Shown: piece by piece, positions 34,201 to 47,699 of the stretch
Layout: every line of letters starts with the position of its first letter
How positions within the stretch are numbered: position 1 is the first letter of the stretch
Program-made: the position numbers and the translations under genes
Notes under the pieces: model-generated
Told to the model about the DNA's origin: nothing
Databases searched by the model: none
What the model saw: only the letters and a program-made list of their open reading frames with translations
Origin: Gnetum montanum
Lineage: Eukaryota > Streptophyta > Gnetopsida > Gnetales > Gnetaceae
Direction: 5' to 3'
Length of the DNA: 64,000 nucleotides
NCBI GenBank assembly: GCA_015680685.1
Contig: MNCI01037976.1
Span: 129,885-193,884, forward strand

Positions 34201-35030
34201 TTATATGATGAATTAATATGAACAAATCCACACGTATACTAGCATTAGATTTATACAAACTCCACCATCAAATCCAAGAGGTAGTTGCAAAGGAGATTAA
34301 ATCCACAATTGGAACAAGTAGTTAAAAATAAAGTTAAAAAACTTCTCAACTCTAAATTCATCTATCCAGTGGTAGATAGTAAGTGGGTAAGCTCACTCGT
34401 TATTTTACCAAAGAAAGATTGATAATAGAGAGTTTGTATAAACTTCATGTTGTTGAAAGTGGCTATGTTCAAAGATCATTTTCTACTACCATTCATGGAC
34501 CAAGAGCTAGATACTATTAAAGGGCATAATTATGGGTACAACTAGTCTAATTAAATAAAAATTACTTTGAAAGACTATGCCAAAATAACTTTCACAAGTT
34601 CTTAAGGAACTTTGACATGCAAGAAGATACCCTTTGTTCTACGCAATGATCTTGCAACCATCTAATACTTAGTCTTGAGTATATTTCATTAGCAAATTCA
34701 TGGTGGTGTTAAAGTTTTCATAAATAAATTTTCCACCAATGATGCTAATTTTGAACAAGCATTGGACCATCTTGAATAGGTATTAAAATGATGTATGGAG
34801 ACAAATCTACAGTGTAATTAGCAGAAGAGCCATTTGATGATCCAAGAGGGAATTAGCTTAGACCATAAAATTTTAGAAAAAGGAATTGAGATGAACCCTA
34901 AAAGGATAAGGATTATTTGAGAAATTACTACACAATTTCAAACAATTAAAGATGTGAGGTCATTCTATAGCCATATTGGTTACCACAAACATTTCATTCA
35001 AACTTCACCAAAATTATCAAATATCTAGTT
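34201..35030 (+). pseudogene. Ty3/gypsy (Athila-type) reverse transcriptase, heavily decayed
   Basis: In several frames I can follow RT fingers with a KK..WRVC-like segment near 34410. The palm follows at about 34680-34730. The catalytic box that should read F/Y-x-DD appears as FINKF near 34720, so both Asp are lost. After it come ETNLQCN near 34800, HLMIQEGISLDHKI near 34850 and EMNPKRI near 34890, which follow the order of Athila-type RTs. There are stops throughout, so it is a dead copy. Confidence 0.75.
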
Positions 35031-35530
35031 GAGCTTACCAAGAAGCATGAAATATGTGAATAGACTAAGAAATGAAAATAAGCATTTCAATACCTGAAGC
35101 AGAAGTTCATAGAGATACCAATCCTACATGTCCTTGATTAGTCCAAACCCTTTGACATCATGAAAAATGGATCCAACTATTTATTATTAGTAGTGCTTAC
35201 ACAAATAGATGATTAGAAATATCCATACTATATCCATTATGCAAGCTAAGGCATTATGGGTGTACAACTTCATTACACCATTACAAAAAAGGAACTAATG
35301 GTAGTGGTATATGCTCTCGAGAAACTTAAGTACTATGTGCTTGGATATCCAATTTTATGCATACTAATCATAGTAAAATTCATTTCCTAATGGACAAGCT
35401 AGTAGTGAGCCTCCATGTTATAAGATGGTTGGTAATATTATAGGATTTTGATCTAGAAATGATGGAAAAAAACCAAGAATGTAGTTGCAAATCATCTATC
35501 TTCATTAAGATGAAATAACAATGATGATGA
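35031..35530 (+). pseudogene. RNase H of the Athila-type element
   Basis: Recognisable pieces are the connection (KHEICEWTKK-like, near 35050), FIEIPILHVLDWSKPFDI-like near 35110-35150, and KKELMVVVYALEKLKYYVLG near 35290-35345. The ending VVANHLSSLR near 35480-35510 corresponds to the VADALSRL ending of gypsy RNase H domains. Frames are broken. Confidence 0.75.
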
Positions 35531-36700
35531 AGAGCCCTTATCCAATCAATCTTTGGATAAGCTTCTCTTTTTCAAAACAAATAAATTTCATACATTAATG
35601 CTTAAAAATTGTTTCAAAAATTTCCTCTCATTTCTACTCACACAAAAGACTCTTAATAATTGGAACTATAAGAGAAAGAAATAGTTTCTACATCAGGTTG
35701 AATACTACATAGAGATAGAGGGTAACTCTATAAGGTTTGTGCTAAAAGCTTGTTGTGATGTTGTATACCTAATACAAGTCAACTAAGAGTCCTCGAAGAT
35801 CCTTATGAGAACTTTTGTATGGGTCATTATGTAGGAAGAAGAAAGACCATAAAGATCTTGATGGTAAAATATTGTTGGCCAATGATCTCTAGGGATACCC
35901 ACCATTTCATCTATTCATATGAAAGATGCTAACTAGATGGAGGAATGAAAACTATGAAGGAAGGATTTCAATAGTGAATTCAAGCACTGAAGTCTTTCAA
36001 CATTTGAGAAATTGACTTCATATGATCCGTCACTCTCATGTCTAATGGGAAGTCTTATATCATTGTTGTTGTTGACTACTATATGAAAAGAGTTGAAGAT
36101 GTAGTTATTCCTAATTGTACCTCTACTACTGTAGCTCAAATTTTTTAGCAATATGTGGTAAAAATATTTGGTATTTCTAGAGCACTAATTTCTAAGAATG
36201 GAAAAAATTGCATAGGTACTACCTTTTGTAAGTTAATGCAGCTCTTGTGATGAAACATAAACTTATAACACCTTACCATCTTCAAGATAATAGTTAAGCT
36301 AAAGTAACCAATAGGGAGATTACTTAAATCTTAATATAGACCATTAGTAGATATAAGAAGAATAAAGTACTAAGCTGAACAATATCCTTTGGGCATATCA
36401 CTTAACATGAAAACTTCATGTAGGCTACTTTCCATATGAGTTAGTGTGTGGAAAGTTACCTAAACTTTTGATTCAAGTTAAACTCTATACACTTACAATT
36501 GCATGTGATATTAACTTAAACATTAACTTGGCATAAAAAGAAAGGCTTATGACACTCAATGTGATAAATGAAAATCATAGAGTAGTTCTTATGATGAATG
36601 AAGTATGGAAGACATATAAAAAAATAATATCATGCCACCTATATATGAAAATTTGAATTAAAACTATGAGATAAGATTATCTATTAGAATTCCATGCATA
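35531..36700 (+). pseudogene. Integrase of the Athila-type element
   Basis: After RNase H the integrase can be traced. There is a zinc-finger region near 35750-35950, the first part of the core around 36000-36090, and a decayed DNG region near 36180. Later the segment GYFPYELVCGKLPKL lies near 36420-36465, corresponding to the PYRLVYGK.CHLP block of Athila-type integrases. At least ten stops or shifts are present. Confidence 0.65.
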
Positions 36701-38052
36701 TGTCTCAATGAACCAAGTTCTATACATTATGGGAAGGATCATACATATACACTCAAAGTTTCCTTCCAAGGCTATAATAGTTTACCATCCAACAAGCCCC
36801 TACAAGCACATGCTAGCTAACATTCAACAACTAAATCCTTTCAGAAACTTCAAATTAACTAGCTCCAACAATAACCCCTCAAACTATGAATGAGCTTGTT
36901 CCATTTTTTGAATCTCCTCCTTTCAACATAGTCATGAGGAAGATATCCATCTATAATAATATCTTGGAGAGGATGAAATATTTTTTTCCCCATTTTTATT
37001 TTACATTGTTCTTTATACATGTTTCTTGTTCTTTATATTTTCACATTTATTCTATATATTTTTCTTTTTTACTTTAATTTTTACTATTTCTTTCATTTTA
37101 TTTTAATTAAAATCTATGATTTTATTCCATTGCTACTATGAAAATTTGTAATTATTGATTGCAATGATCAAGATTAAAGTTCCTTGTTTACTCCAATTTT
37201 TTTCGTAGATTATGCTCTCCAGTAATGAGTCACTAGTTTTCTAGTGGTACTAGGTAGTGATCTCATGATATTTATCCATTCCATCTATCTTACAAGGAGA
37301 TCTATATCATGATAGGAAAATGTTACTTTCACATAAAAAATAAAAGTAACATATAATCTTGTTGTCCAATGAACTAAGAAAGCATCAAGTGGGAATAGAA
37401 AAGTGTGTGGCCTAAAGGGGATTTGTTATGTTTTCTTCTTGACTTTCCTCCTAAGTTCTATGACTTTTCATGTAGCTTATCATCATTCCTACCATTGAAC
37501 ATAAAAGGAAGTATGTCCTTGTAATGTTTGATTTCTAAAAAAAATAGGAATTAAAAGCACATCTCTCTAAAGATTTCTTATGATACAAGCACTAGTTATG
37601 GGGATAGAAAAGCCTATTACGCATGCCTAGAGATACCTCCTCTAACTAAGGCCTAAATTTCTTTCTAAATAATGTCTAAATACTTTCTTGAACTATTTTT
37701 TCTTTTATTATAGTGATGATTATTCATTGGGATTTTTGTAGACTCATGTCGTTAAAAGAAAATAAATACATCAATGCAGGGCCACTATAATTGGCATGGA
37801 CTTGTTCTAGACATAGAAGGACTGGTATCAAATCATTCTAATCATATATTTTACCAAGGATCTCTTGTAGCTATGATATGAATTATCCTCTTCTAATATC
37901 TCTCATTCTCTCTATTATTTTGGCATTACATTTGTTCACTTCACTTTCCTATACTATGATTAGTTGTTGGTCTTACTTTGTAGATTATATAATCCTTAGA
38001 TACTCCCTTGTGTGGGTATGGATTATACCCTAAACCACCATTCATCATCCAA
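36701..38052 (+). other. 3' untranslated region and probable 3' LTR end of the Athila-type element
   Basis: The sequence becomes AT- and T-rich after 36900 (36980-37100), comparable with the T-rich block after gag at 63660-63800. A purine patch AAAGGGGATTTG lies near 37415. The sequence ACCATTCATCA at about 38042-38052 resembles the LTR end ACTCATCA of this family, so the element may end here. No second LTR copy is complete enough to prove it. Confidence 0.35.
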
Positions 38053-39250
38053 GGCACCTACAAACTTCTTATGATGGGATTATGCAAGGGAATCTTTAGG
38101 CATAAACTTTCTTTTTTGAATGATCCACTTGTATAATTTTTAGTTTACTTCAATATAAACTCCATACCCATAGGCCTCTATTTGATTCCAATAATTTGGA
38201 TAGTCTACATAATCTAGCTTTGTGCTAATTTTTATTCACAAACATATCAAATTTTCTCATTCCATGTACTTGATTTACTCCAATTCCTCAATTAGAGCCT
38301 CATAAGATGTTCTTAGCTTGGTTTCCTAGCTTTCTAGCTTCGATTTAACTCTTGTTTCAACCTCAAACTCATTCAAATTTCCTTAATACCTCAAGTTGAA
38401 AAATGACTATGAACAACTATGTCAACGCATCCCCATCAACACAACCTTGCTGACCCATCCCCATTAATGTGGAAGAAAAATGCTATAAATATGCATGACA
38501 GTTAGCTTATTTTTTACCATTTTTTTCCAAACATAAGAGACGTTTTTGCAACTTTTCAAAGCTTGGAGCATTCTAAGGGCTATAAATTCCTCAACACTTA
38601 CCCATTTTCACCAATTCTAACATCCTTAAGCTTTTGGAGTTACACTTTACATTGTGGAAGTAGAAAACATAGTTTTTGATAGAATTTTTTTAAAAAATTG
38701 CTAATAGTTAGTAAATAAGATATTAAAATAATGATTCCAAGATTTAATACCAATAACCAACCTCCATTTAAAAAATGAAAATAATAATTAAATATTTTGA
38801 TATGCCTATGATCATGTTAATCAAAACATAACATCAAACTTCACTTAATTAGACATTTTAAGGGTATGTATATTAAAAGAAGAATATAATCCAAATAACT
38901 AATATTGCATTATGTTTGTCATTTCACATGGAAAAAATGTGGGGATCACAAGTAGGAGGATCATTATAGCCATGGGAAAAATAACCTCATGAAGGAAGGG
39001 AATAACAACAATATCCATAGTAAGAACAAAAATCCCAAGAATAAGCTACTAACGTGATCCATGCTACTAGGCCCTTATGTGAGGAGCTTATGATGGAATC
39101 TTACCATCAAATTTCCACAAAAAAAAACAAGATAATCTAGGCAAGATAAGGTCTTAAGATCATGACCTAATCTAGAGACAGTCTGAAGCAAAGAAGTTCA
39201 TGATCTAAACTTTCAACCTTTTTGGAGTTATCACTAGAAGAGGTAAGGAC
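38053..39250 (+). repeat. LTR-like fragment with TATA box
   Basis: CATCCCCATCAACACAACC near 38430 followed by TATAAATATGCATGAC at 38484-38499 resembles, in reverse complement, the U3-R part of the LTR at 24291-25207 (CCCCATCAACACATCC, TATATAAATGTGCAT). It is probably another LTR of the same broad family in plus orientation. Borders are not defined. Confidence 0.35.
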
Positions 39251-41000
39251 ATAGCTTCAAGGGTCTTCATTATGGTTCATTCTCTTCACTAGTGAAGAAT
39301 GGTACATGAGTGATAATTACCTCTTTTAAAATAACTAATAAGGAGATGCAATTGTGAAAATAAAATATTTTTCCATCTCCTATTTACTTGAGATAATTAT
39401 AGGGGACTTTGAATTTCCAAACACTAGTTCAAAGTTGGTAGAAATATCAATGTAGGTGAACCCTGAGGCAAAGAAAGAATTGATTTCATGTGTTATGGAG
39501 TACATTGAAAAGAATATAGTATCCTAGCTAAGACAAAGCATGATTATTTTAAGATTTCAGCCTATCACCTCAATCCCATGATCAGGTCAAGTAAGGTAAC
39601 TTCCTTCTCCACGAGGGCATGTGTGATTCTAAGTGGAAAATTTCAATTCAACCTCTTCTAGATCATCTTTCTAGAGATTGAAAATCATTTCAAGGGAATT
39701 GAGAAGGTTAGAAAGATACTTCCCTTTTATTTCCTCATTGAAAAATTTTTCAAGAATGGAGACATATCCTACTATGCCAATTATGTGATCTACAAGCCTC
39801 CTACCACATCATGGTAGGAAATGATAAAGAATAAAGCACTTGCCAAGCTCTAGAAAGAGGAATTGATACCTTAACTACCACCTATAGTACCAAAGATAAT
39901 TCCTAAAATGATGATAAATACTGAATGGTTAATGTAACTTAGGGAATAAAAATTGTAACAAAAAATCTTTAAAGGTGGTGGAGAATCCTCATTGTATCAC
40001 TGAACCATGAGCCAACTTAATAAGATTACCATGACCATCAGCTTGAAAATAGATAAAATGGTGCTACTGTTCTTCTCATAATGAAACCAAACTCTTGTTG
40101 ACTCTAATCTTAAGGTCAAAGAATCCAATATCCATTCCAAGATAGGCTTTCCTTGAAATTTTCAAAAATAAAATAGCCTTCTCTATTATGCTAGAAGAGG
40201 GGAAAGGAGCAACAAAACTAGTCATTCCATACAAAGATCATGAGACTATAACTAAAGTGGTAGCTAATAGAGTTGAAAAGGTTCTAACTACTCCTACAAC
40301 ATTTGTTCCTAATGTCACTACCATGATAGATGTCCAAGTGTTAATAGGAGTTGGAAGTAGGAGAATGAATGCAACATGGTAGAAGGAGGTATTAGAGTAA
40401 CTAATCAAAGCTAGGCAACCAATTCTAGGAATTTTTAAGCTTCCAAAAGATATTTTAATGACTTGGTTGCAATTGCTAGAGATAAGGGCTAAGTTAATGA
40501 TTGCTAATGTGCAACTTGAGGAGGTCACCATTAGCAATTAATGGTTGACAATTGAGATTGTGAAATTGAAATCCCATTTTTTAAATCTATGTATTATCAA
40601 GTCTATGCTCACAAGAGATGAATCTTTTAACTTCAGGAAAAACTACAAATGGTTGAGAATGTTAAGAACATGATGATCTTTGATGCATCATTGTTAGAAG
40701 CAATGATGATTTCTTTCAATCATAACCTTCAATAGATATAAAAGAAAAATATTGCACTAACCTAGGAGAAGCACTACCTACATAACGCTAAACAATAAAA
40801 GGACCAAATAGTTGAACCAAAATATGAGTAGGTTGGCTACTAGAAAAGGAAATCTCTCAATGGAGAAGGTACATGATTTTCAACAAAAAAGTGTCATTGA
40901 GATTATTGCCTAGAAGAATGAAGTTTTGAAATATGAGAGAAGAATCACTACAAGGATCAAGTTAGAATGCTAAAGGAGATAAATAAAAATAAATCATATT
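39251..41000 (+). pseudogene. Unrecognised + strand coding relic
   Basis: I do not recognise the protein. A coding-like frame with scattered stops can be followed from about 39400 to 41000. Segments include KFFKNGDISYYANYVIYKPP near 39740, a 64-codon open piece at 40188-40382 (KVVANRVEKVLTTPTTFVPN), and ARQPILGIFKLPKDILMTWL just after it. Amino-acid use is protein-like and not just AT-rich, and stops are often TAG or TAA where Gln would fit. It may be an accessory gene of a retroelement or a relic of a host gene. No neighbour helps to decide. Confidence 0.4.
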
Positions 41001-41367
41001 AGAAGAACTAATTTTCAATGTACATGTTATTTTCTATATTGTAATATTCATTATTAGTGATGATTAGAAAATACCCAAAAAACTCAAAGAATAAAAATAA
41101 AATAAAAAGATAGTTTAATTAATGAAATAGTAGGGATTGTTAGCATATGTATTTGGAACATAATTTTTTATAATCTTATCATTTGAGCTAGGATGTGAAT
41201 CTTTAAAAGTTGATGATAACATTTTTAATTTATTAGATAATTTAGGAAATTTAAAGGTTATAAGAAGTGAAAATGTTTATAAAAAGGTAATTTTATTAAT
41301 TTATGAAACTTGTTACTATTATTAAGAAAAATAATATTTCAAAAATATGATCGATAAGTTTTTCACC

Positions 41368-42175
41368 TAGAAGCCCAATGCTTATCCTAACAAAGTGAGC
41401 CCCACAAGGTTGGCAAATGAGCTAAAGCTTAACCTTTTTTCTAGTGACTATATCTACTAGGCTAAGTTATATAAACTAGTTTAGATATATATCTATTATT
41501 TAGCTCAAATAATTTTTTATATTTTTTAAATTAAAAAATCTTAAATTTATTCATTGAGAAGTGATTTTCAAAGGATAAAGACTAAGTTATAAAGTAGTTG
41601 AACTCTAGAAAATAATAATTCCTATGAAAAATTTCATCCTTTGATAAAATTATTTTAATGTGATAGTAAAGAACTCTGTTAATTGCTAGTAATTGGCCTC
41701 TTGGCCAATATTAGAGGCCCAATGCTCATCCTACCAAGGTAAGTCTCACAAGGATTAGTAGATGAGATAAAGCCTAACCTCTTTCTAGCAGCTATAGCTA
41801 CTAGGTAGCACTATGTTATATAAACTATTTTAACTATATATATATGATATCTATGTATTATTTGATTAAGATATTTTTTTATATTTTTTAAATTAAAAAT
41901 TTTAAATTAATTCAATAAGAATTAATTTTCTAAGAATAAAGCCCAAGTTATAAAGTAGTTGGACTCTAGCAAATAATAATTCACATAAAAAGTTCACTTC
42001 TTATACTAGGATTATGATGATAATCATTTATTTACTATAGTGAAGTCCAAAAAAAAGTGACTAAGGGAGCTTCCCCTCATCTTTACAATAATAAAATTAT
42101 TTTATCATGATAGAGAAAGAGTTTCCTGCATAGATCTAGTGATTACCCTCTTGGCCAAAATTAAAAGAATAAAAA
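41368..42175. repeat. Imperfect tandem duplication (about 340- and 460-bp units)
   Basis: The block starting GCCCAATGCTTATCCTAACA near 41375 recurs at about 41715 as GCCCAATGCTCATCCTACCA. Each unit continues with a TATATATC-type AT run and ATAAAGTAGTTG, and ends at CTCTTGGCCAA (41700 and 42155). The second unit has about 110 extra bases near 41990-42080. No coding signal is seen. Confidence 0.75.
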
Positions 42176-43199
42176 GATTTTGTAATACAAATTTTAAAAC
42201 TAGTCTAATAGATCCAAGGGATCTTAGTGGATGTAAGTAAATTTTAGCAACTTAAACCCAAATCACTAAACTTAGAAAATAAATACCTATTTTAACAATA
42301 GAGAATAAAAAATAGAAATTTATGATTAGAGAAACTTGAATTGAATCCATAATGAGAGCTAAGATGATATAGAATTTTTCTATAGTATAAATGAAAAAGA
42401 AGAAGAAAAAAATTTTAATTAGAAGTAATCATAGGTGAAAATATTTAAAACAAATACAAATTACTAAAATATCATAATACCATTATATTAACTATATAAA
42501 TTAGTAGATGACAATCTTAATATATCAAATTGGCCTTATTTAAGGATTAGTTTCAGTATGATACTTGTATCTCTAGCTACTTATCCTTTCATTTCTAATA
42601 TTATTTCTATATTATAGATCATTAAGCTTACATCCTTAAAGAGATGGACTTAAATGTAGGAAAACAAAACTATATATGTGAAAACCTTAAAAAAATTAAT
42701 AACAAATTCACACGTTCTACAAATGCTTAACTATGAAGTCCCTTTAATAAAGAAATAGGTAATAAATTTGAATATATTGAAAGCTTTTTTAGAACTTCTT
42801 GCTTTGGAATTGGATTAGTACATCAAATTTTTTTTAGATTATTTTAATTGTATAATTAATTTTTTTAATGCATTAAACAAAATAAATGAAAAATTTAAAT
42901 GTATTTTTTAAACATCTTTATTATGGATTTATTAATATATATGTTGGAATTGTAAATAAAGTTGTTTCATTGAATAACATTAATTTATTTAATAGCTTGG
43001 ATGATTTTTTTTTTGATACTTGCAAAGATATTAGTGTTGTAGATTTTGTGGTTCATAGATTTATTAAATGTTTTGAAACTAATAAAAGAATAGGGAAAGA
43101 GGTAGAACTTATAGTAGCATCATAATTTTAGTAATAAAATCTATCAAAAAATGTGTGATTTCTAGAAAAAATCAATGATCATAAATAATACAATTCGCT
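42176..43199. other. AT-rich spacer
   Basis: Very AT-rich. The only longer frame (42886-43125, plus, 79 codons) has no motif that I recognise. It could be 5' sequence of the LINE relic that follows, or chance. Confidence 0.4.
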
Positions 43200-43990
43200 A
43201 ATAATGATGTTCGCTAATAATGATGTTCCAGAATGGTTGTGCTTCTGTTACCATATGTCATGTTGCCAATCGAAGTGCTACATTGTATGATACTATAGAG
43301 TTGTCTCATGGTCATCCTTTTTAGCTCTTAGGTAGAGATATTACTGAATTTTTAGAAAAATATTGGTTGTTTATTTATGGAAATTTTAATGCAAATATAG
43401 GTTCATAATAAACAAAAAATATTTAGTGGTAACATAATATTGGCAAGTTAGATATTTTTTAAGATCACAATTAGATGTAGCATTTTGCAGATGGCACTAT
43501 TAAGAAGATGGATTAATAACTATTAGAATAGACAAAAACATTTGATTCTCTCATCTATAATGGCCTTGCAAGATTTTTTCAATATTTATCATTTACTTTC
43601 ATAAGGCCTTAAAGTAACTCTTACATTGATTTGCTTTTATATTCCTATGAAGACATTGAATTTTCTAAGGAGTTGAAAGCTAAAGAGGATTTTGTGGAGT
43701 CTTTTCATCATCATTTAGAGATTTTTTTGAAAATTAAAATATCTTCTTTGACAAAAAAATAGGAATAAAAAAAACTTTAGTATAGAGTCATCCTAGAATT
43801 CAAGGAAAAATATATGGATGAAACACATAAGAAATGTAATCTTGAATGACAACACAAACAACTTGACAACATTTTTCTTACAATAGCTAAGCAACATATG
43901 TATTCACAAAAACAAGATACTTAGGAGACTTGGCTTGATAAGGATTCCATGCAAGCTAGACATTATACTAAGAATGCAAATATTAGTTAA
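43200..43990 (+). pseudogene. LINE (non-LTR) endonuclease relic
   Basis: The plus-strand translation contains YGNFNANIGS near 43375-43405, matching the GDFNAR.G motif of the endonuclease/exonuclease/phosphatase fold. It continues with LLEXTKTFDSLIYNGLARF near 43520-43575 and SFTFIRPXSNSYIDLLLYS near 43585-43645. In plant LINE endonucleases the corresponding blocks are LLILNG.P and SFTC...S.IDYVL. The Asp of GDFN is replaced by a Gly-Asn context. The endonuclease would nick target DNA for target-primed reverse transcription. The frame has several stops and the RT is absent. Confidence 0.65.
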
Positions 43991-44213
43991 GGCATATAAA
44001 TATTTAATTAGAATTAAGAGAACAAGATTTATTAATAAGTAATAAGAATATTTTGATTACATCATTAGAAAAGAGCTTTAGTAGTTTTGGTACTATTTTC
44101 CTCATAAGGCCTCTACATAATTTAATTTTTCTTTTCAAGATATATGATCATTTTAAAATAATTTATTTAGAGGAGAAGATGATATCTTTACTACTATTAC
44201 CTCTTTAATTTAT

Positions 44214-47200
44214 TGTCACATCCCATAATTAATCATAGGTAAATTATAAAATCACTTCAAGGGGCACAATAAAATTTCTTAAAGATCCATATATTCTATA
44301 TACAAAACTTAAAATCAAAAATTAAATTATAAGAAAATCTTAAATAACCAAGTATGAAACTTATAAACTAATAATCATACTTAAAAAACCCATAAAGGAT
44401 AGATCACTTAATCAAAATTCATGTGATATTATTCTAACATCTTAATTACAAATTATTAATGTACAAAGTACAAGAAGTATATAAGCCACCATATAGACCA
44501 TTTTCAAATCCATAACACGGTTAAAAAAAAAACAATACTTGAATGATTATTCACAAAGCTCCTTTAAAATGCAATTCTTCCATAGTGCACTATGATCTAG
44601 CATCCACAACATTACTAGAAACCTCTATTTCAGTATGTTAGCTAATATTTACATAAATAATATGCAAGAAGGATTAGAACACCTTCACAGTAGAGGAAAT
44701 CACCTTGGTATCATGTGGCAAAAGTTAGAAAATAAGGTTCATGATGGAAAGCATACTATTAGAATCAACAAAAATTACTAGTTAACATAATTACTAATTA
44801 ATATCATTAATATTAATATTAATGTATATCATTAATAAATGATTTACCTCTAGGTTCCCATGGTATTATCATGAGGTTCTTAACATAATTTTTTGAAGTA
44901 CCTATAAGGTTGATACTAAGTTAACTATTTGTTAAGGACTATTTGATGTATTACTTGATGTATTTAGGTCAACCATTATGTAAGAGAAAAATAAATTTTG
45001 GGTAGAACCCTCATGCATGTTTAGACTAACTATTGGGTTAAATTATAGTTGTCATCAATCCTACAATTATCCTAGATCTTATCTCCTCATAACCATCCTA
45101 GATAAGATTTTTTACAAACTATAATACCACTAGATTAATGGGTAAACTTTGAGGTCAACCTAGATGATCAACCAACCATTTCTATTCCAATTGTCTTATT
45201 GCAAATCATGTTGTTAATGAATCCTATTAATATTGACTAATTTTCTTAGGTTGAAGGCCAACTCAACTTGAATGATCAATCAACCAATATCAATAGTCTA
45301 TTTATCATTGATAAATCATATTGATACTATGTGCAATGTACCTTCATTAATGATCTTACTCTAAAGTTAATCTAGAGAGTCCACTAGCTAATATTGATAT
45401 CCTAAATGCTATAGTCCTAGCTTTTAATATTTCAAATGTATATATACATGTCCAAAATGTTTTCTAGTCATTGTTTAATGAAGATGTTATTTTTGTTGGA
45501 TGTCACTACCACTATGTCATTCTAAAAAATGAAAATAAATTTTGTTGTGACCTTTTTAATGTTTCCTAGTTCCATTATGATATAAGTCATAACACATAAA
45601 GGTGTTATTGCTACCATTGTTAGAAAAAGAAGATATCGTAGTAGAAGAATGAGGCCTACAAACAAAGCCACAATATTGCATTTTAGTAGGAATAAAATGC
45701 TAAACATATCTAGGGATCCCATCTCTAACTAGAAACAAATCTTAATGCTAGTACTTGATAAATAATAAACATATAGATATGCAAAAATGTACAAACCAAA
45801 TGTTGATGGTGGAAGAAAATAAAAAATCAAACATATAACTCTAAAGGATCAAAAAATTTAGCATGCCTCAACAATTGACTCCAAGATCAATTTTAAAAAT
45901 TCAACATATCCAAGATCATCCAAAAGAAGTTGAGAATGTTAAAATATGTTAAGATATGTTGAACTAAATCCCAATGGTAAGAATAGATAAAAAATGATTG
46001 AAATAGCTTACCACAATATAATCATGACTTATGGTCACTAATAATTATCTAACTATGACCTAGCCATGACTTATGGTTTACTCTAAGAACCTAACTATAG
46101 AAAAATGACATTTTCTACCCTAATCATGATGATTCCATGACTCATGGTCATGAATCAGAATCTAACCACAACCCATGATTGATCACAAATGACATGAAAT
46201 GACTTAGAATGATAACAATGGTATAAGATATATGATCATGACTTCATCATTGACTCATGATGAATGACCATGATCCATGATGTTGAAAGTTTACTAAAAA
46301 AAAGACTCAAAATGCAACTTAATTCATTTGGGTTGAGCACAACCTTATCATGATGCATGGTAAGAAATCATGATCTAACCATAATTCATGGTCAACATTG
46401 ATGGTTTTACCATGATAGGTAGTTAACATATGAATTTGGTACAAAATTTAAGATAGGTGAAAATTAACATGAAATGCCCAATAAATGAGTTTAAATTGAT
46501 ATGATATTATGAAAAAAATACATTTTTAATATAAGGAATAGTAATGCATATTCCAGTTAAGGAAAAAATTTCTAGAATACTTAGGGATATAACAAAGGGT
46601 CCAAACCCTAAGAAAACATAGAAAAATTTGGCAAATGTTGAAAAAATGAATATGAGAAAAATTGCTAAAACCCAATTAGATCTAAAATTAGATGAATATT
46701 TTGGAATCAAAACAATAGTCAAGTTCATAGTACTTAGGCTAGAAATAGTTTTTACATCCGATTCTTACAAAAACAAATCCCAAGAGATGACTAAAATATA
46801 GTAGAGTTTATAAAAAAAAATCTTGTAATTAATACATAAAAATCATTGATTTCTAAATGTATAAGATAAGACCCAATCCAAAAAAACATTTCACATGGTT
46901 TAAGAAATTTCAATAAAGCCCAGCGATGTTGATAACTCATAGAAATCTAAAAGCTAAAATAAACCATTAGAAAATGCCAAGAGATCTCACATGGAATCAA
47001 GAAGCAAAAATCTGAGAAGTGAATGCATGATCTTAGATTCTGATACATGAACTACATGCATAACAACCACTAGTGCTTCACAATATTTTTAAAAATCTCC
47101 AATCCATTAGTGCTTTCAAATATAAGTATAAGAGATGCCAAAGTGCTTGAAAGAATGCAGTGTGAGGTTTTTCTAATGGAAAATACCCAAGAATTAAGAA

Positions 47201-47649
47201 ATACAAACCATTATTATATTCCTAAATTTAAAATTATAAATTTTAAAACTACTTTTAAAACTTCCTCATTATATAGAGACATAAAAGATCCAAAAGAAAT
47301 ATACAATTAAATTTTTAATAAAGCCAGTAAATGCCATACTATAAATATAATTTGTAAAACATCACACATACAAAACTTGATCATATCAGTTACATGTCAT
47401 AGGTGCCTCATCCATATCGATCATGAAATCTTGTCAAACGCATCATGTAGGTTAGTGCACACCAATCTTATATCTATTAATAAAGCATAAAATTAAATGT
47501 ACATGAGCATAAAATATAACACTATAATTCTAATCTATTTAGCAAGCATAATCCAAAAGTATAATACAATATCCAAGAGCAACAAGAATTTTATAAGAAT
47601 ACGAAAGGAATAATAACTTAGGCATATAAAAATATGGGTTGTTACATAC
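44214..47649 (-). repeat. Long 3' LTR of a minus-strand chromovirus-type element (single copy)
   Basis: The left border reads TGTCACATCCC, a common start or end of chromovirus LTRs, and the right border GTTGTTACA. Directly outside the right border the minus strand has a long purine tract, as expected beside a 3' LTR. Integrase on the minus strand follows. The resulting 3.4-kb LTR is long, and no second copy is present in the window, so the left border is an inference. A TATA-like run lies at about 45428-45436. An array of TCATGA-type dyads lies at 46010-46420. Confidence 0.5.
46010..46420. repeat. Array of CATGACTCATGGTCATGA-type dyads
   Basis: Words such as TCATGACTTATGGTCA, TGACTCATGGTCATGA and TCATGATCTAACCATAATTC recur about ten times. 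Many contain TCATGA, ATCATGAT or CCATGG-like dyads. The array lies inside the long LTR, upstream of the possible minus-strand TATA. Confidence 0.6.
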
Positions 47650-47690
47650 TTCTTCTCCCTTCCCCCTCCAACCCCCTAAGACTAGTCCTT
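47650..47690 (-). promoter_or_regulatory. Polypurine tract of the chromovirus-type element
   Basis: The minus strand reads GGGGGTTGGAGGGGGAAGGG and AGAAGAAG up to the LTR border. It sits between integrase and LTR and fixes the orientation. Confidence 0.7.
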
Positions 47691-47699
47691 ATAGAAGAT

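Noticed and set aside
41840-41900. TATATATATGATATCTATG as a promoter
   Set aside because: It is part of an AT-rich duplicated block with no gene downstream.
42886-43125. 79-codon plus-strand frame as a gene
   Set aside because: It is very AT-rich, without motif or homologous copy in the window. Chance openness cannot be excluded.
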